Shown: positions 7,532-15,980 of the stretch, piece by piece
Position numbering within the stretch: position 1 is the first letter of the stretch
Layout of the letters: every line of letters begins with the position of its first letter
Made by a program: the position numbers and the translations under genes
DNA from: Couchioplanes azureus
Lineage (GTDB): Bacteria; Actinomycetota; Actinomycetes; Mycobacteriales; Micromonosporaceae
Length of the DNA: 64,000 bases
NCBI RefSeq assembly: GCF_014648355.1
Contig: NZ_BMQY01000009.1
Coordinates: 186,001-250,000, forward strand
Direction of reading: 5' to 3'
The notes under the pieces: model-generated
What the model was told of the DNA's origin: nothing
Database searches by the model: none
The model's input: only the letters and a program-made list of their open reading frames with translations

Positions 7532-8010
7532 GCGCTCTCCCGTGCTGATCCGGCTGGGTCGTTGCGCAGGCGCGCCTCGACGGAGCTGTTGAATTCTTCG
7601 AAGAGGCCGGCGAAGGCGCTCACCCGCTCGGCCGGCCAGCCGCTGAGCGTCTCGCTGATCAAAGCGTGCCGCGCCTCGTGCAGGCGCTGGCAGGCGCTGA
7701 GCCCGGCGTCGGTGACGGCCACCCGGGACGCGCGCCCGTCGGCCGGGTCCGCCTCCCGGCGCGCCAGGCCGGCCTTGACCAGCTGCGCCGCCTGCCGGCT
7801 GATGGTGGAGGGGTCGGCGCCCTTGACCTCGGCGAGCTCGGTGACCCGCAACGGACCCTGACGGCACAGCGGGAACAGCAGCATCAGCGCGGAGAACTCG
7901 GCGCCGAGGTCTCCGGTGTCGAGCATGCTCTTGGCCCGCGCGCCCAGGCGGAAGAACCGCTGAACTTCGTCGGCCAGCCGGGCGGTGGCGTCCTCGCCGT
8001 CCTGCCGCAT
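7528..8010 (-). CDS. MarR family transcriptional regulator
   Basis: This 160-residue winged-helix protein has the MarR core: an N-terminal dimerisation helix, the recognition helix in DPSTISRQAAQLVKAGL, and the wing READPADGRASRVAVTDAG. It lies immediately upstream of the DHA2 pump with a GTGA overlap and is therefore its likely repressor. A CAAC-TT-GTTG palindrome sits about 40 bases before its start, inside the end of the methyltransferase gene. The inducing ligand is unknown. Confidence 0.92.
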   Translation of the reverse strand: MRQDGEDATARLADEVQRFFRLGARAKSMLDTGDLGAEFSALMLLFPLCRQGPLRVTELAEVKGADPSTISRQAAQLVKAGLARREADPADGRASRVAVTDAGLSACQRLHEARHALISETLSGWPAERVSAFAGLFEEFNSSVEARLRNDPAGSARESA

Positions 8011-8044
8011 CCCCGCACCTCCCCCCGATGAAGATGTGTGCAGC

Positions 8045-8683
8045 CTACAACTTGTTGGTTGGTGAAAGCATTGTGTTCCGCATCTCCCAGACGGCCGTGA
8101 CCAGCGACTCCGTCTCCTCCAGCGCCGCGGTCACCGGCACGGTGTACTCCGCCTTGCGGATGAACAGCCGCTCGGGGAAGTACCCCCGCCCCGGGTCGCC
8201 AACCAGGATCAGCGCCCCCGAAGCGGCGAGCCGGCGCAGGGCGGAGGTCATCCGGTCGGCGACCGAGCGGGTGTAGAACACGTCCCCGGCCAGCACGACG
8301 TCGGCCGGGCCGGCGTCGGCGACGTCCGCGGCCCGGACCTCGACCGTCACGCCGTTGGCGGCGGCGTTGCGCCGGGTCGCCCCGGCCGCCGCGGGATCCA
8401 GGTCCAGCGCCTCGACGCCGGCCGCGCCCGCCCGGGCGGCCGCGATGGCCGCGACGCCGGATCCGGCGGCGACGTCCAGTACCCGCCGGCCTGCCACGGT
8501 TTCGGGATGATCCAGGATGTACCGGGCGAGGGCCTGGCCGCCCGCCCACACGAAGGCCCAGAACGGCGGCGGGACGTCGCTGCGGAACTCGCCTCCGGTC
8601 GCGTCGAACAACCCCGTGTCACCGCCGGCGAGGTGCAGGGAGATCTCCGGGGCCAGGGGTACGGGAAGAAGCTCGGTACGCAC
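8045..8683 (-). CDS. Class I SAM-dependent methyltransferase
   Basis: This 212-residue protein has the Rossmann methyltransferase signatures: motif I VLDVAAGSGVAAIAAA near residue 70, an acidic residue ending strand 2 (EALDLDP), and VVLAGDVFY in motif IV. The N-terminal segment with FWAFVWAGGQALARYI resembles the ETFB lysine methyltransferase / nicotinamide N-methyltransferase-like group. The substrate cannot be assigned. The start is GTG. It ends 34 bases before the marR start, so read-through into the marR-pump unit is possible. Confidence 0.85.
   Translation of the reverse strand: MRTELLPVPLAPEISLHLAGGDTGLFDATGGEFRSDVPPPFWAFVWAGGQALARYILDHPETVAGRRVLDVAAGSGVAAIAAARAGAAGVEALDLDPAAAGATRRNAAANGVTVEVRAADVADAGPADVVLAGDVFYTRSVADRMTSALRRLAASGALILVGDPGRGYFPERLFIRKAEYTVPVTAALEETESLVTAVWEMRNTMLSPTNKL
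8048..8057. promoter_or_regulatory. Candidate MarR operator palindrome
   Basis: CAACTTGTTG is an inverted repeat (CAAC and GTTG around TT) located 38 bases upstream of the marR start and overlapping the last codons of the methyltransferase gene. MarR-family sites often contain such TTG/CAA half-sites. No experimental support can be seen in sequence alone. Confidence 0.4.
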
Positions 8684-8742
8684 CCGGGCATTCTCGGCGC
8701 CGCAGCACGGGGACGCGCGGCATTCAGCCGTACGGTGCGGGC

Positions 8743-9408
8743 TTATGCGGTGATTTTCTCCGGAGCCGGCGCCTCCGCGTGGCGCGTCTCACCCAGCGCG
8801 CGCCGGGCGTTCTCCATGATCGTCCGGGCGCGCTCGGAGGCGGCGTCGACGCCGAGCGCCTGCTCCGACAGGGCCAGTGCCGTCCGCGGGTCGCCGACCG
8901 CCGAGGCGTGCCCGGCCGCGTCCAGCAGGGCGGTCACCACCCGCACGCGGTAGCGCTCGCGGGCGTCCGCGGCCCATCGTGGCTGGTCGACGTCCTCCAG
9001 CAGCGGGCGGGCGGCGAGGTGCGCCGCCGCCGTCAGCGGGCGCAGGGCGCGGCTCGCCGTACGCCCGGACGCGGCGGCCACCAGCTCCTCGAAGCGGGCG
9101 ACGTCGACGCGCACCTGCTCGGCCACCAGGGCGTAACCGCCGCCGGACGTGGCGATCACCGACTCGGGATCGGCATCCGGATCGAGCCGATGGCGCAAAA
9201 GGGACAGATGACCCTCCATCGTGTCCTCCGCGGCGACCGGTGGCCGTCCGGCCCACAGCATGTCGGCCAGCTCGTCCTTGCGCAGCGCGCCGTGCAGCGC
9301 GAGCAGGGCCAGGATCTGCCGCGGCTCCGCGCCGCCGAGGTCCTCGCCGGAGAGCCGCATTCCCCGGGTGCGAACCTCGAGGCGACCGAAAAGCTGGATT
9401 TCGTACAT
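8743..9408 (-). CDS. Small SARP/BTAD-type transcriptional regulator
   Basis: This 221-residue protein has an OmpR-like winged helix at about residues 1-95 (beginning MYEIQLFGRLEVRTRG, with EPRQILALLALHG as the first DNA-contact helices) and a bacterial transcriptional activation domain (BTAD) at about 98-210 (DVARFEELVAAA and later helices). This is the minimal SARP architecture, without NB-ARC or TPR parts. SARPs usually activate secondary metabolite genes, but no such cluster is in the window. It is divergent from the LuxR-type regulator at 9649 across a 240-base control region. Confidence 0.88.
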   Translation of the reverse strand: MYEIQLFGRLEVRTRGMRLSGEDLGGAEPRQILALLALHGALRKDELADMLWAGRPPVAAEDTMEGHLSLLRHRLDPDADPESVIATSGGGYALVAEQVRVDVARFEELVAAASGRTASRALRPLTAAAHLAARPLLEDVDQPRWAADARERYRVRVVTALLDAAGHASAVGDPRTALALSEQALGVDAASERARTIMENARRALGETRHAEAPAPEKITA

Positions 9409-9592
9409 GGGGTATCACCCTGGACGGGGGACGGTCGTGCGACAAGCCACCGCGACGGTGAACCGAACCCCGAAAGCGAGGGGTGGGTTCCGCCGAAGAT
9501 ACGAGTTTTGGCGGCCGCTCGTCCCCATCCGCGCGGCGGGCGGGCACCGCGGTCCGCTTGGCTCGGATGTGCTGTCAGACTGTTGGTACGCC

Positions 9593-9620
9593 TTGGCTGC
9601 GCGACACGGACACATAGACT
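9593..9620 (+). promoter_or_regulatory. Predicted promoter of the LuxR-type regulator
   Basis: TTGGCT (9593-9598) and TAGACT (9615-9620) with a 16-base spacer fit a primary-sigma promoter. The start codon at 9649 has a strong AGGAGG site 5 bases before it, giving a leader of about 20 bases. Confidence 0.5.
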
Positions 9621-9648
9621 TCCAGCGCTGGCGGATCAGGAGGCGTGA

Positions 9649-10311
9649 ATGGTGAGCGAGGCGATCACGGTGCTCGTGGTGGACGGGCATCAGACGTTCG
9701 CCGAGCTGCTCGGTGTGGCGCTGGCCGGGCAGCCCGAGCTGCACTACCTGGGTCATGCGCGTACGGGTGAACAGGCCATCCGGATGGTCCAGGAGCTGCG
9801 CCCCAACGTGGTGCTGCTCGACCCGGACCTGCCGGACGCGGACGGCATCGCCATCGCCGAGCTGCTGCGGCACCGCCTGCCCGACACCCGCTTCGTGATA
9901 CTGACCGCGAACAACGAGTCCGCGCTGGTCGGACGCGCGACCGCGGCAGGGGCGTCGGGCTTCCTGTCGAAGAACGGCCCGCTCGGCGACGTGATGAACG
10001 CCATCCGCACCGCCCACGGCGGCGGCATGACCGTATCGACCGACATCCTCGCGCGGCTGCTGCGCAGCACCGCCCCGGTCGTCGGGCCGCGGGCCGGTGG
10101 GCTCACCGCGCGTGAGCACGAGGTGCTCGTGCTGATGGGTTCCGGCCTCGACCCGCGGGCGATCGCCCGGCGGCTCGGCATCAGCGTGCACACCTGCCGC
10201 GGCTACGTGAAGGCCGTGCTGGGCAAACTCGGCGCGCACAGCCAGCTTGAGGCGGTCGCGGTGGCCACCCGGCGGGGCCTGCTGCGGCCCGACGGAAATA
10301 ACGCAGAGTAG
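9649..10311 (+). CDS. NarL/LuxR-type response regulator with altered acidic pocket
   Basis: This 220-residue protein has a receiver domain (residues 5-125) and a LuxR helix-turn-helix (about 148-210, LTAREHEVLVLMGSG). The phospho-acceptor Asp58 (VVLLDPDLP) and the conserved Lys108 (FLSKNG) are present. The first acidic pocket reads VVDGH instead of the usual VDDH, so one of the two magnesium-binding carboxylates is missing. This may weaken or remove normal phosphorylation. No histidine kinase gene is adjacent. It may control the membrane protein gene downstream or the divergent SARP-like gene. Confidence 0.9.
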   Translation: MVSEAITVLVVDGHQTFAELLGVALAGQPELHYLGHARTGEQAIRMVQELRPNVVLLDPDLPDADGIAIAELLRHRLPDTRFVILTANNESALVGRATAAGASGFLSKNGPLGDVMNAIRTAHGGGMTVSTDILARLLRSTAPVVGPRAGGLTAREHEVLVLMGSGLDPRAIARRLGISVHTCRGYVKAVLGKLGAHSQLEAVAVATRRGLLRPDGNNAE

Positions 10312-10585
10312 TTCATTCTCTCACTCATCCGCGAGGCTGCGGAATCCGTACCACTCGCCGGAGCGCGCCGGGAAGCAGGCGCCGCGGGTGGGAGGGATTC
10401 GCGTGGAACGTCTGAGCAGCGATTCGTCCGATGTGTCCGCGGTGCTGGCCAGCCTGCCGGCCAACTCCGGTGCCGACTGGGCCAACAGGGACAAAAGATC
10501 GTTGAATCGCGGTCCCGGAGCCGACCCGCTGCCGTACCGGCGACCGCCGGCGGACAGCTCGCTCCGTGACGAGTGGGAGGACAAC

Positions 10586-12184
10586 ATGGCCGACTCCGGG
10601 AGCTGGAACGCTTTCGCCGCGCCCTCGGAGGGTGGCCGCCCACCCGCGCCCGAGCCGGAGTTCGGTCCGGCGCCGCCGGCCACGGGCGGACGGGCGTCGT
10701 TCGGCGTGAGCGCCGGGCCGATCAGCGGCCACTGGCGTGACGGCCGGCCGACCTCCGGCGGTCCGGGCGGGTCCACCTCGTCCGCGTCCGGGCCGGCTAC
10801 GGCTTCCGCGTCCGGGCCCGTCTCGGCACCGGCGTCCGGACCCGCTCCGGGGTCCGCCCCCTCGCCTCACTCGTGGGCCGGGTCGCCGTCGCATGCCGCG
10901 CCCTCGCACGCCGCCCCCTCGCACGCCGCGCCGTCGTCGCATACTGCGTCCTCGCATACTGCGTCCTCGCACGCCGCGCCGTCGTCGCACGCCGCGCCGT
11001 CGTCGCACGCCGCGCCGTCGTCGCACGCCGCGCCCTCGCATGCCGCGCCGTCCTCGCATGCCGTGCCGGGTTCGCAGGCTTCCTCGTCGCAGGCCGTCCC
11101 GGGCTCGCATGCCGCGGCGCCGCATTCGCATGCCGCGCCGGCGGTTCCTCCGGCGCCGGACCACCACTGGGCGGACATGTCGGGTACGTCGCAATCGCGC
11201 GATCGGGCATCCGGTGTGGACGAGTGGTTCGACGCCGCCAACCCGGCGCGCACCGTCAGCGCCCAGTCCGTGCTCGACCGCTCCCGCCGTCCCCTGGCCG
11301 GATTTCCCCCCGCCGGCGCGGACGACCACATCGGGGACGTCCTCGACGGGCCGGGCCGCGAGATCCGGCCGCACCGGGCGCCCAAGCACCCCGCCGAGCC
11401 GGCGCCGGCGCCCGGGATGCCGGCCCCGCCGCGCCGCAACCGGGGCGTCATGGTCGCCGGCCTGGCGCTCACCGCCGCCGTGCTGCTCGGTGGCACGGTC
11501 GCCGGCGTCACCTACTTCTCCGGCTCCGACTCCGACCTCACGTCCGTGCTCGAGCTCGGCGTCGGCGCGACCTCGCAGCGTACGGTCACCGGGCCCCTCG
11601 AAGGCCGCACGGCGGCGAGCCTCGACCTGGTCAGCGCGGCGAAGCGGGTGACCGTGCGCAGCGAGGACCTCGGCGACAGCCTTTACAAGATGACGACGGC
11701 CGAGGATTCCGGCTTCCTGCCGAAGGCGGCGGTCGCGCAGGACGCCGTACGGCTGGAGCTCACTCCGGACGGCAAGGGCGACACCGGCACCGTGGAGGTC
11801 GTGCTCTCCGCCAAGGTCGTCTGGACCCTGCGCTTCTCCGGAGCCGCCGAGGAACAGGTCCTCGACCTGCAGTCCGGCCGGATCGCCGGAATCGACCTCA
11901 TCGGCGGGGCCCGGCGCGCCCAGATCCAGCTGCCCGCCGCGGCCGGCACCGTGCCGCTGAAGGCCAGCGGCACGGTCGAGGAGCTCGCCATGACCTCGCC
12001 GGCCGGGAACCCGGTCCGGGTCCGGGTCAAGGGCGGCGCGACGACCGTCGCGGCGGGCGACAAGACGCTGCGCGACGTGCCGCCCGGGTCCACCGTGACG
12101 CCGAAGAACTGGGCGACCAACGACCGTTACGACGTCGAGGCCGACTCCCGGCTGATCCTCCTGTCGATCGACACCGCCCAGTGA
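10586..12184 (+). CDS. Single-pass membrane protein with SHAAPS repeats and extracellular beta-rich domain
   Basis: From the ATG at 10586 (GGGAGG site just upstream) the protein has 532 residues. Residues 1-285 are disordered and predicted cytoplasmic: first a Pro/Gly/Ser-rich part, then about 15 units of SHAAPS-like repeats at about 101-185. One membrane segment follows (about 289-311, after PPRRNRG), then a C-terminal domain of short beta strands resembling DUF4097-type beta-solenoids. An in-frame GTG at 10403, also with a GGGAGG site, would add 61 residues, but codon bias there is poor. Function is unknown. It follows the LuxR-type regulator in the same direction. Confidence 0.75.
   Translation: MADSGSWNAFAAPSEGGRPPAPEPEFGPAPPATGGRASFGVSAGPISGHWRDGRPTSGGPGGSTSSASGPATASASGPVSAPASGPAPGSAPSPHSWAGSPSHAAPSHAAPSHAAPSSHTASSHTASSHAAPSSHAAPSSHAAPSSHAAPSHAAPSSHAVPGSQASSSQAVPGSHAAAPHSHAAPAVPPAPDHHWADMSGTSQSRDRASGVDEWFDAANPARTVSAQSVLDRSRRPLAGFPPAGADDHIGDVLDGPGREIRPHRAPKHPAEPAPAPGMPAPPRRNRGVMVAGLALTAAVLLGGTVAGVTYFSGSDSDLTSVLELGVGATSQRTVTGPLEGRTAASLDLVSAAKRVTVRSEDLGDSLYKMTTAEDSGFLPKAAVAQDAVRLELTPDGKGDTGTVEVVLSAKVVWTLRFSGAAEEQVLDLQSGRIAGIDLIGGARRAQIQLPAAAGTVPLKASGTVEELAMTSPAGNPVRVRVKGGATTVAAGDKTLRDVPPGSTVTPKNWATNDRYDVEADSRLILLSIDTAQ
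10888..11075 (+). repeat. In-frame tandem repeats encoding SHAAPS units
   Basis: Degenerate 15- and 18-base units based on TCGCACGCCGCGCCC recur about a dozen times. They encode Ser-His-Ala-Ala-Pro with an extra Ser in some copies. The histidine spacing of five or six residues is the notable product. Confidence 0.85.
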
Positions 12185-12242
12185 GCTCCTCGATCGCCGC
12201 CATCCCTCGCTGAGTGGCGCCCCGGAGTGCGTCGGCTCGCCC

Positions 12243-13601
12243 TCACTCGCTGAGGAGCACTCCCGGGTTCAGCAGGCCTGCCGGGTCGAGCGCCGCCTTG
12301 ATGCGGCGCATCGCGGCCACCTCGGCCGCCGAGCGCGACAGCGGCAGCCACCGCGCCTTGGCCCGGCCGACGCCGTGCTCGGAGCTGATGCTGCCCCGGC
12401 GGGCCGCGACCAGCCGCAGCACCGCGTCGGTGACCTCCTCGGCGTGCGCGCCGGCGTCGAGCACGTTGACGTGCAGGTTGCCCTCGCCCAGGTGACCGAA
12501 GATGATCGGCCGGGCGCCGGGCGCGGCCGCCGCCACCGTGCCGGGCAGGTCGGCGACGAGCCCGGCCAGCTCGCGCAGGGGCACGGAGACGTCCAGCTTC
12601 ACCGGTACGCCGGCGGCGCTGATCGCCTCGGTGTGCGTCTCCCGGTACGCCCAGAGCCGCGCCACGCCCGTGACGTCCGAGGCCACCGTCGCGTCGCGCA
12701 CGGCCTCGCACTCGCCGAGCACCTCGAGCAGGTCGTCGGTGGGATCGGTGCGCGCCGCGCACTCCAGCACCACGTACGCCGGGTGCGCCTCGGCGAACGG
12801 GGCGGCGAGGTTGCCGTGCGCCCGTACCAGATCGAGGCCCTCGGAGAGGAAGAGCTCGGCCGCCGCCAGGGCCGGAAGGCCGGCGCGTGCCGCGGCCAGC
12901 AGGTCGAGCGCGCCGGCGACACCGTCGACCGCGACCAGCGCGACCGCGCGGGCGGGCAGCAGCGGGACGAGCCGGAGCCGGACCTTCGTCACGATCGCCA
13001 GCGTGCCCTCGCTGCCGGCGAGCAGCTGGGCCAGGTCGTACCCGGTGTTGTCCTTGGCGAGGCCGACCAGCCGGCTCACCACGCTGCCGTCCGCGAGGAC
13101 GGCCTCGATCCCGGTCACCTGCTCGCGCATGCTGCCGTAGCGCACCACCCGGATGCCGCCCGCGTTGGTGGCGACCAGGCCGCCGACCGTGGCGGCGGAC
13201 CGGGCCGCGAGGTCGACGCCGACGTCCAGGCCGTGCGGCCGGGCGTGCTGCTGGAGCCGTTCCAGCGTCACGCCCGCGCCCACCGTCACCTGGGCCTCCA
13301 GCACGTCCACGCCCTCGAGGGACGTCAGCCGGCCGAGACTCAGCAGCACCTCGCCGCCGGCCGGCACGCCGCCGCCCACCAGACCGGTGTTGCCGCCCTG
13401 CACGGTCACGGCCACGCCGGCGGCGGCGCAGGCCCGCACCACCGCGGCCACCTCGCCGGTGTCCGCCGGCCGCACCACGCAGCGGGCCTGGCCGGAGAAG
13501 CGCCGGGTCCAGTCGGTCTGATACTGCGCCTTGAGGTCCTCGTCGACGAGGACGTGCTGGTCGCCGACGACGCCGCGCAGGACGTCCTCGAGATCGCTCA
13601 C
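12243..13601 (-). CDS. FAD-linked 2-hydroxyacid dehydrogenase (GlcD/D2HGDH family)
   Basis: This 452-residue enzyme has an N-terminal PCMH-type FAD domain (about residues 35-215; motifs VTVQGGNTGLVGGGVP and AATVGGLVATNAGG) and a C-terminal FAD-oxidase domain. The latter carries the metal/substrate histidine motif GHLGEGNLHVNV near residue 370 and SSEHGVG near 405, as in D-2-hydroxyglutarate and D-lactate dehydrogenases. Its GTG start overlaps the serA TGA by four bases. That coupling favours D-2-hydroxyglutarate, a known side product of SerA, as substrate. D-lactate or glycolate remain possible from sequence alone. Confidence 0.88.
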   Translation of the reverse strand: MSDLEDVLRGVVGDQHVLVDEDLKAQYQTDWTRRFSGQARCVVRPADTGEVAAVVRACAAAGVAVTVQGGNTGLVGGGVPAGGEVLLSLGRLTSLEGVDVLEAQVTVGAGVTLERLQQHARPHGLDVGVDLAARSAATVGGLVATNAGGIRVVRYGSMREQVTGIEAVLADGSVVSRLVGLAKDNTGYDLAQLLAGSEGTLAIVTKVRLRLVPLLPARAVALVAVDGVAGALDLLAAARAGLPALAAAELFLSEGLDLVRAHGNLAAPFAEAHPAYVVLECAARTDPTDDLLEVLGECEAVRDATVASDVTGVARLWAYRETHTEAISAAGVPVKLDVSVPLRELAGLVADLPGTVAAAAPGARPIIFGHLGEGNLHVNVLDAGAHAEEVTDAVLRLVAARRGSISSEHGVGRAKARWLPLSRSAAEVAAMRRIKAALDPAGLLNPGVLLSE

Positions 13602-14812
13602 GACAGCACCCGGAGGCGGACCGTCTGGTTCATGCCGCGCAGCTGGTCCAGGACGTCGGCGCTGTACTCGCCGCTGATGTCGGTGATCAGGTAGCCGTAC
13701 TCGCCGCGGGTGCTGAGCAGTTGACCCTCGACGTTGACCTGGTGCTCGGCGAGGATGCTGTTGACCTGGGCCAGTACGCCGGGCATGTTGACGTGCACGT
13801 GCACGATGCGGCTCATGCCGGGCTGGGCCGGCAGGGCGACGCTGGGCAGGTTGACGCTCAGCGTGGTGTTGCCCTCGTGCACGAAGTGCGCCAGCTTGTT
13901 GGCCACGAAGTCGCCGATGTCGGCCTGGGCCTCCTCGGTGGAGCCGCCGATGTGCGGGGTCAGGATGACGTTGGGCAGGCCCCGCAGCTCGGAGACGAAC
14001 TCGTCGCCGCGGCCCTTGGGCTCCTTGGGGAAGACGTCCACCGCCGCGCCCGAGAGGTGGCCGCTGGTCAGCGCCTCCCGCAGGGCGACGTGGTCGACCA
14101 CGATGCCGCGGGAAAGGTTGAGGAAGATCGCGCCCTGCCGCATCCGGGCGAACTGCTCCGCGCCGAAGAAGCCCGAGTTGCCGGGGCGGCCGTCGACGTG
14201 CAGGGTGACCACGTCGGCGGACTCCAGCAGCTCCTCCAGCGAGCTGCACCGCTGGGCGTTGCCGAGCGCGAGCTTGTCCGCCGTGTCGTAGAAGGACACG
14301 TGCATGCCGAGGTTCTCCGCCAGCACGGAGAGCTGGGTGCCGATGTTGCCGTACCCGACGATGCCGAGCCGCCGGCCCCGGACCTCGTGGCTGCCGTTGG
14401 CCGCCTTGTCCCAGACGCCGGCGTGCATGAGCTCGTTCTTCTCGGTCAGCCGCCGCGTCATCGCGATGATCTCGGCGAGCGCCAGCTCGACGACCGAGCG
14501 GGTGTTCGAGAACGGGGCGTTGAACACGGCGATGCCGGCCCGCGAGGCGGCGCCCAGGTCGATCTGGTCCGTGCCGATGCAGAAGGCGCCGATCGCGACG
14601 AGGCTGTCCGCGGCCTCCAGCACCTTGGCGGTGACCTGGGTCTTCGACCGGATGCCGAGCAGGTGCACGCCCGGGATCCGGTCGATGAGCTCGACCTCGT
14701 CGAGAGCGTTGCGCAGGGACTCGACCTGGTAACCCTCGGCTTCGAGCCGGGAGACCGCGTCGGGGTGGATGCTCTCGAGCAGCAGGACTCGCACCTTGGC
14801 TTGGTCGATCAT
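13598..14812 (-). CDS. serA: D-3-phosphoglycerate dehydrogenase
   Basis: This 404-residue enzyme catalyses the first step of serine synthesis in the cytoplasm. It is the short E. coli type: substrate and NAD-binding Rossmann domains (GIVGYGNIGTQ near residue 155; the catalytic His in LTPHIGGSTEEAQ) followed by a C-terminal ACT domain (about 330-404) for serine feedback, without the intervening domain of the mycobacterial long type. The ATG at 14812 starts MIDQAKVRVLLLESIHP. The FAD dehydrogenase follows with a GTGA overlap. Confidence 0.95.
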   Translation of the reverse strand: MIDQAKVRVLLLESIHPDAVSRLEAEGYQVESLRNALDEVELIDRIPGVHLLGIRSKTQVTAKVLEAADSLVAIGAFCIGTDQIDLGAASRAGIAVFNAPFSNTRSVVELALAEIIAMTRRLTEKNELMHAGVWDKAANGSHEVRGRRLGIVGYGNIGTQLSVLAENLGMHVSFYDTADKLALGNAQRCSSLEELLESADVVTLHVDGRPGNSGFFGAEQFARMRQGAIFLNLSRGIVVDHVALREALTSGHLSGAAVDVFPKEPKGRGDEFVSELRGLPNVILTPHIGGSTEEAQADIGDFVANKLAHFVHEGNTTLSVNLPSVALPAQPGMSRIVHVHVNMPGVLAQVNSILAEHQVNVEGQLLSTRGEYGYLITDISGEYSADVLDQLRGMNQTVRLRVLS

Positions 14813-14999
14813 CACTGTCCGTTTCCGTGTGGGGAATCGCTTCACCCGGGCCGCCACGCCGAAGCCCAGTTCACAGGCGTCCCAGCCTAGTGGCCGCCGG
14901 TCGAGGCGAACTCGACGGTGTGCTCGGTCCCACCCTCCGGGCGTCTCCTCTTCACCGCCTTCGCCGGAAAATGTCACACCGTCGCGGCAGGATGCGTCC

Positions 15000-15980
15000 A
15001 TGCCCAACACGCCCGCCGTGGAGACCTCGGGTCTCGTCAAGGTATTCGGAGACAACCGCGCGGTCGACGGCGTCGACCTCACCGTTCCGCAAGGCACCGT
15101 GTACGGCCTGCTCGGCCCCAACGGCGCCGGCAAGACGACCGTCGTGCGTATGCTCGCCACCCTGCTGAGACCCGACGGCGGCCAGGCCCGGGTGTTCGGA
15201 CACGACGTGGTCCGCGAGGCCGACGCGGTCCGCGGCCGGGTCAGCCTCACCGGGCAGTACGCCTCGGTCGACGAGGACCTCACCGGCACGGAGAACCTCG
15301 TCCTGCTCGCCCGCCTGCTCGGCCACGGCAAGCCGGCGGCCCGGGCCCGCGCCGCTCAGCTGCTCGAGGCGTTCGGCCTCACCGAGGCGGCGGACCGGCA
15401 GGTGAAGAAGTATTCGGGCGGGATGCGGCGGCGCATCGACATCGCCGCCAGCATCCTCAACACCCCCGACCTGTTGTTCCTGGACGAGCCGACCACCGGC
15501 CTCGACCCGCGCAGCCGCAACCAGGTCTGGGACATCGTGCGGGTCGTGGTCGCCCACGGCACCACGGTCCTGCTCACCACGCAGTATCTCGACGAGGCGG
15601 ACCGGCTCGCCGGCCGGATCGCCGTGATCGACCACGGCAAGGTCATCGCGGAGGGCACACCGGGGGCGCTCAAGGCGTCGATCGGCGCGGGCACCGTGCA
15701 CGTACGGCTGCGCGACGCCGCGCGGCGTCCCGAGGCCGAGCGCCTGCTGGCGGCGGTGCTGGGCGCCGGCGTGCAGGCCGGGGCCGATCCGGTCGCGCTC
15801 ACCGCCCGGGCCGGTGCGAGCGGCTCCGAGCAGGGCGCGGCCGAGCAGGCGTCGCGGGCCCTCGCCGCGCTGGCCGGCGCCGGCATCGTGGTCGACGACT
15901 TCTCCCTGGGTCAGCCCAGCCTCGACGAGGTCTTCCTCGCGCTGACCGACAAGCCGCTCACCGAGGAGGCGACCGCATGA
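15000..15980 (+). CDS. DrrA-type ABC exporter ATP-binding protein
   Basis: This 326-residue ATPase has Walker A LGPNGAGKTTVVRM, the Q-loop region, signature KKYSGGMRRR, Walker B LLFLDEPTTGLDPRS and a switch histidine region. The C-terminal extension resembles daunorubicin resistance protein DrrA. The ATG at 15000 has an AGGA site. It overlaps the permease start by four bases (ATGA) and forms a two-component exporter with it. The substrate (a drug, lipid or polyketide-like compound) is unknown; no biosynthetic cluster is nearby. Confidence 0.93.
   Translation: MPNTPAVETSGLVKVFGDNRAVDGVDLTVPQGTVYGLLGPNGAGKTTVVRMLATLLRPDGGQARVFGHDVVREADAVRGRVSLTGQYASVDEDLTGTENLVLLARLLGHGKPAARARAAQLLEAFGLTEAADRQVKKYSGGMRRRIDIAASILNTPDLLFLDEPTTGLDPRSRNQVWDIVRVVVAHGTTVLLTTQYLDEADRLAGRIAVIDHGKVIAEGTPGALKASIGAGTVHVRLRDAARRPEAERLLAAVLGAGVQAGADPVALTARAGASGSEQGAAEQASRALAALAGAGIVVDDFSLGQPSLDEVFLALTDKPLTEEATA

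Noticed and set aside
10888..11075. Regular repeats as a CRISPR array
   Set aside because: Units are 15-18 bases with no spacers and are in frame in a protein gene.
12243..13694. Long plus-strand frame across the FAD dehydrogenase
   Set aside because: His/Arg/Gly-rich antisense translation without motifs; the minus-strand gene has clear FAD and metal motifs.
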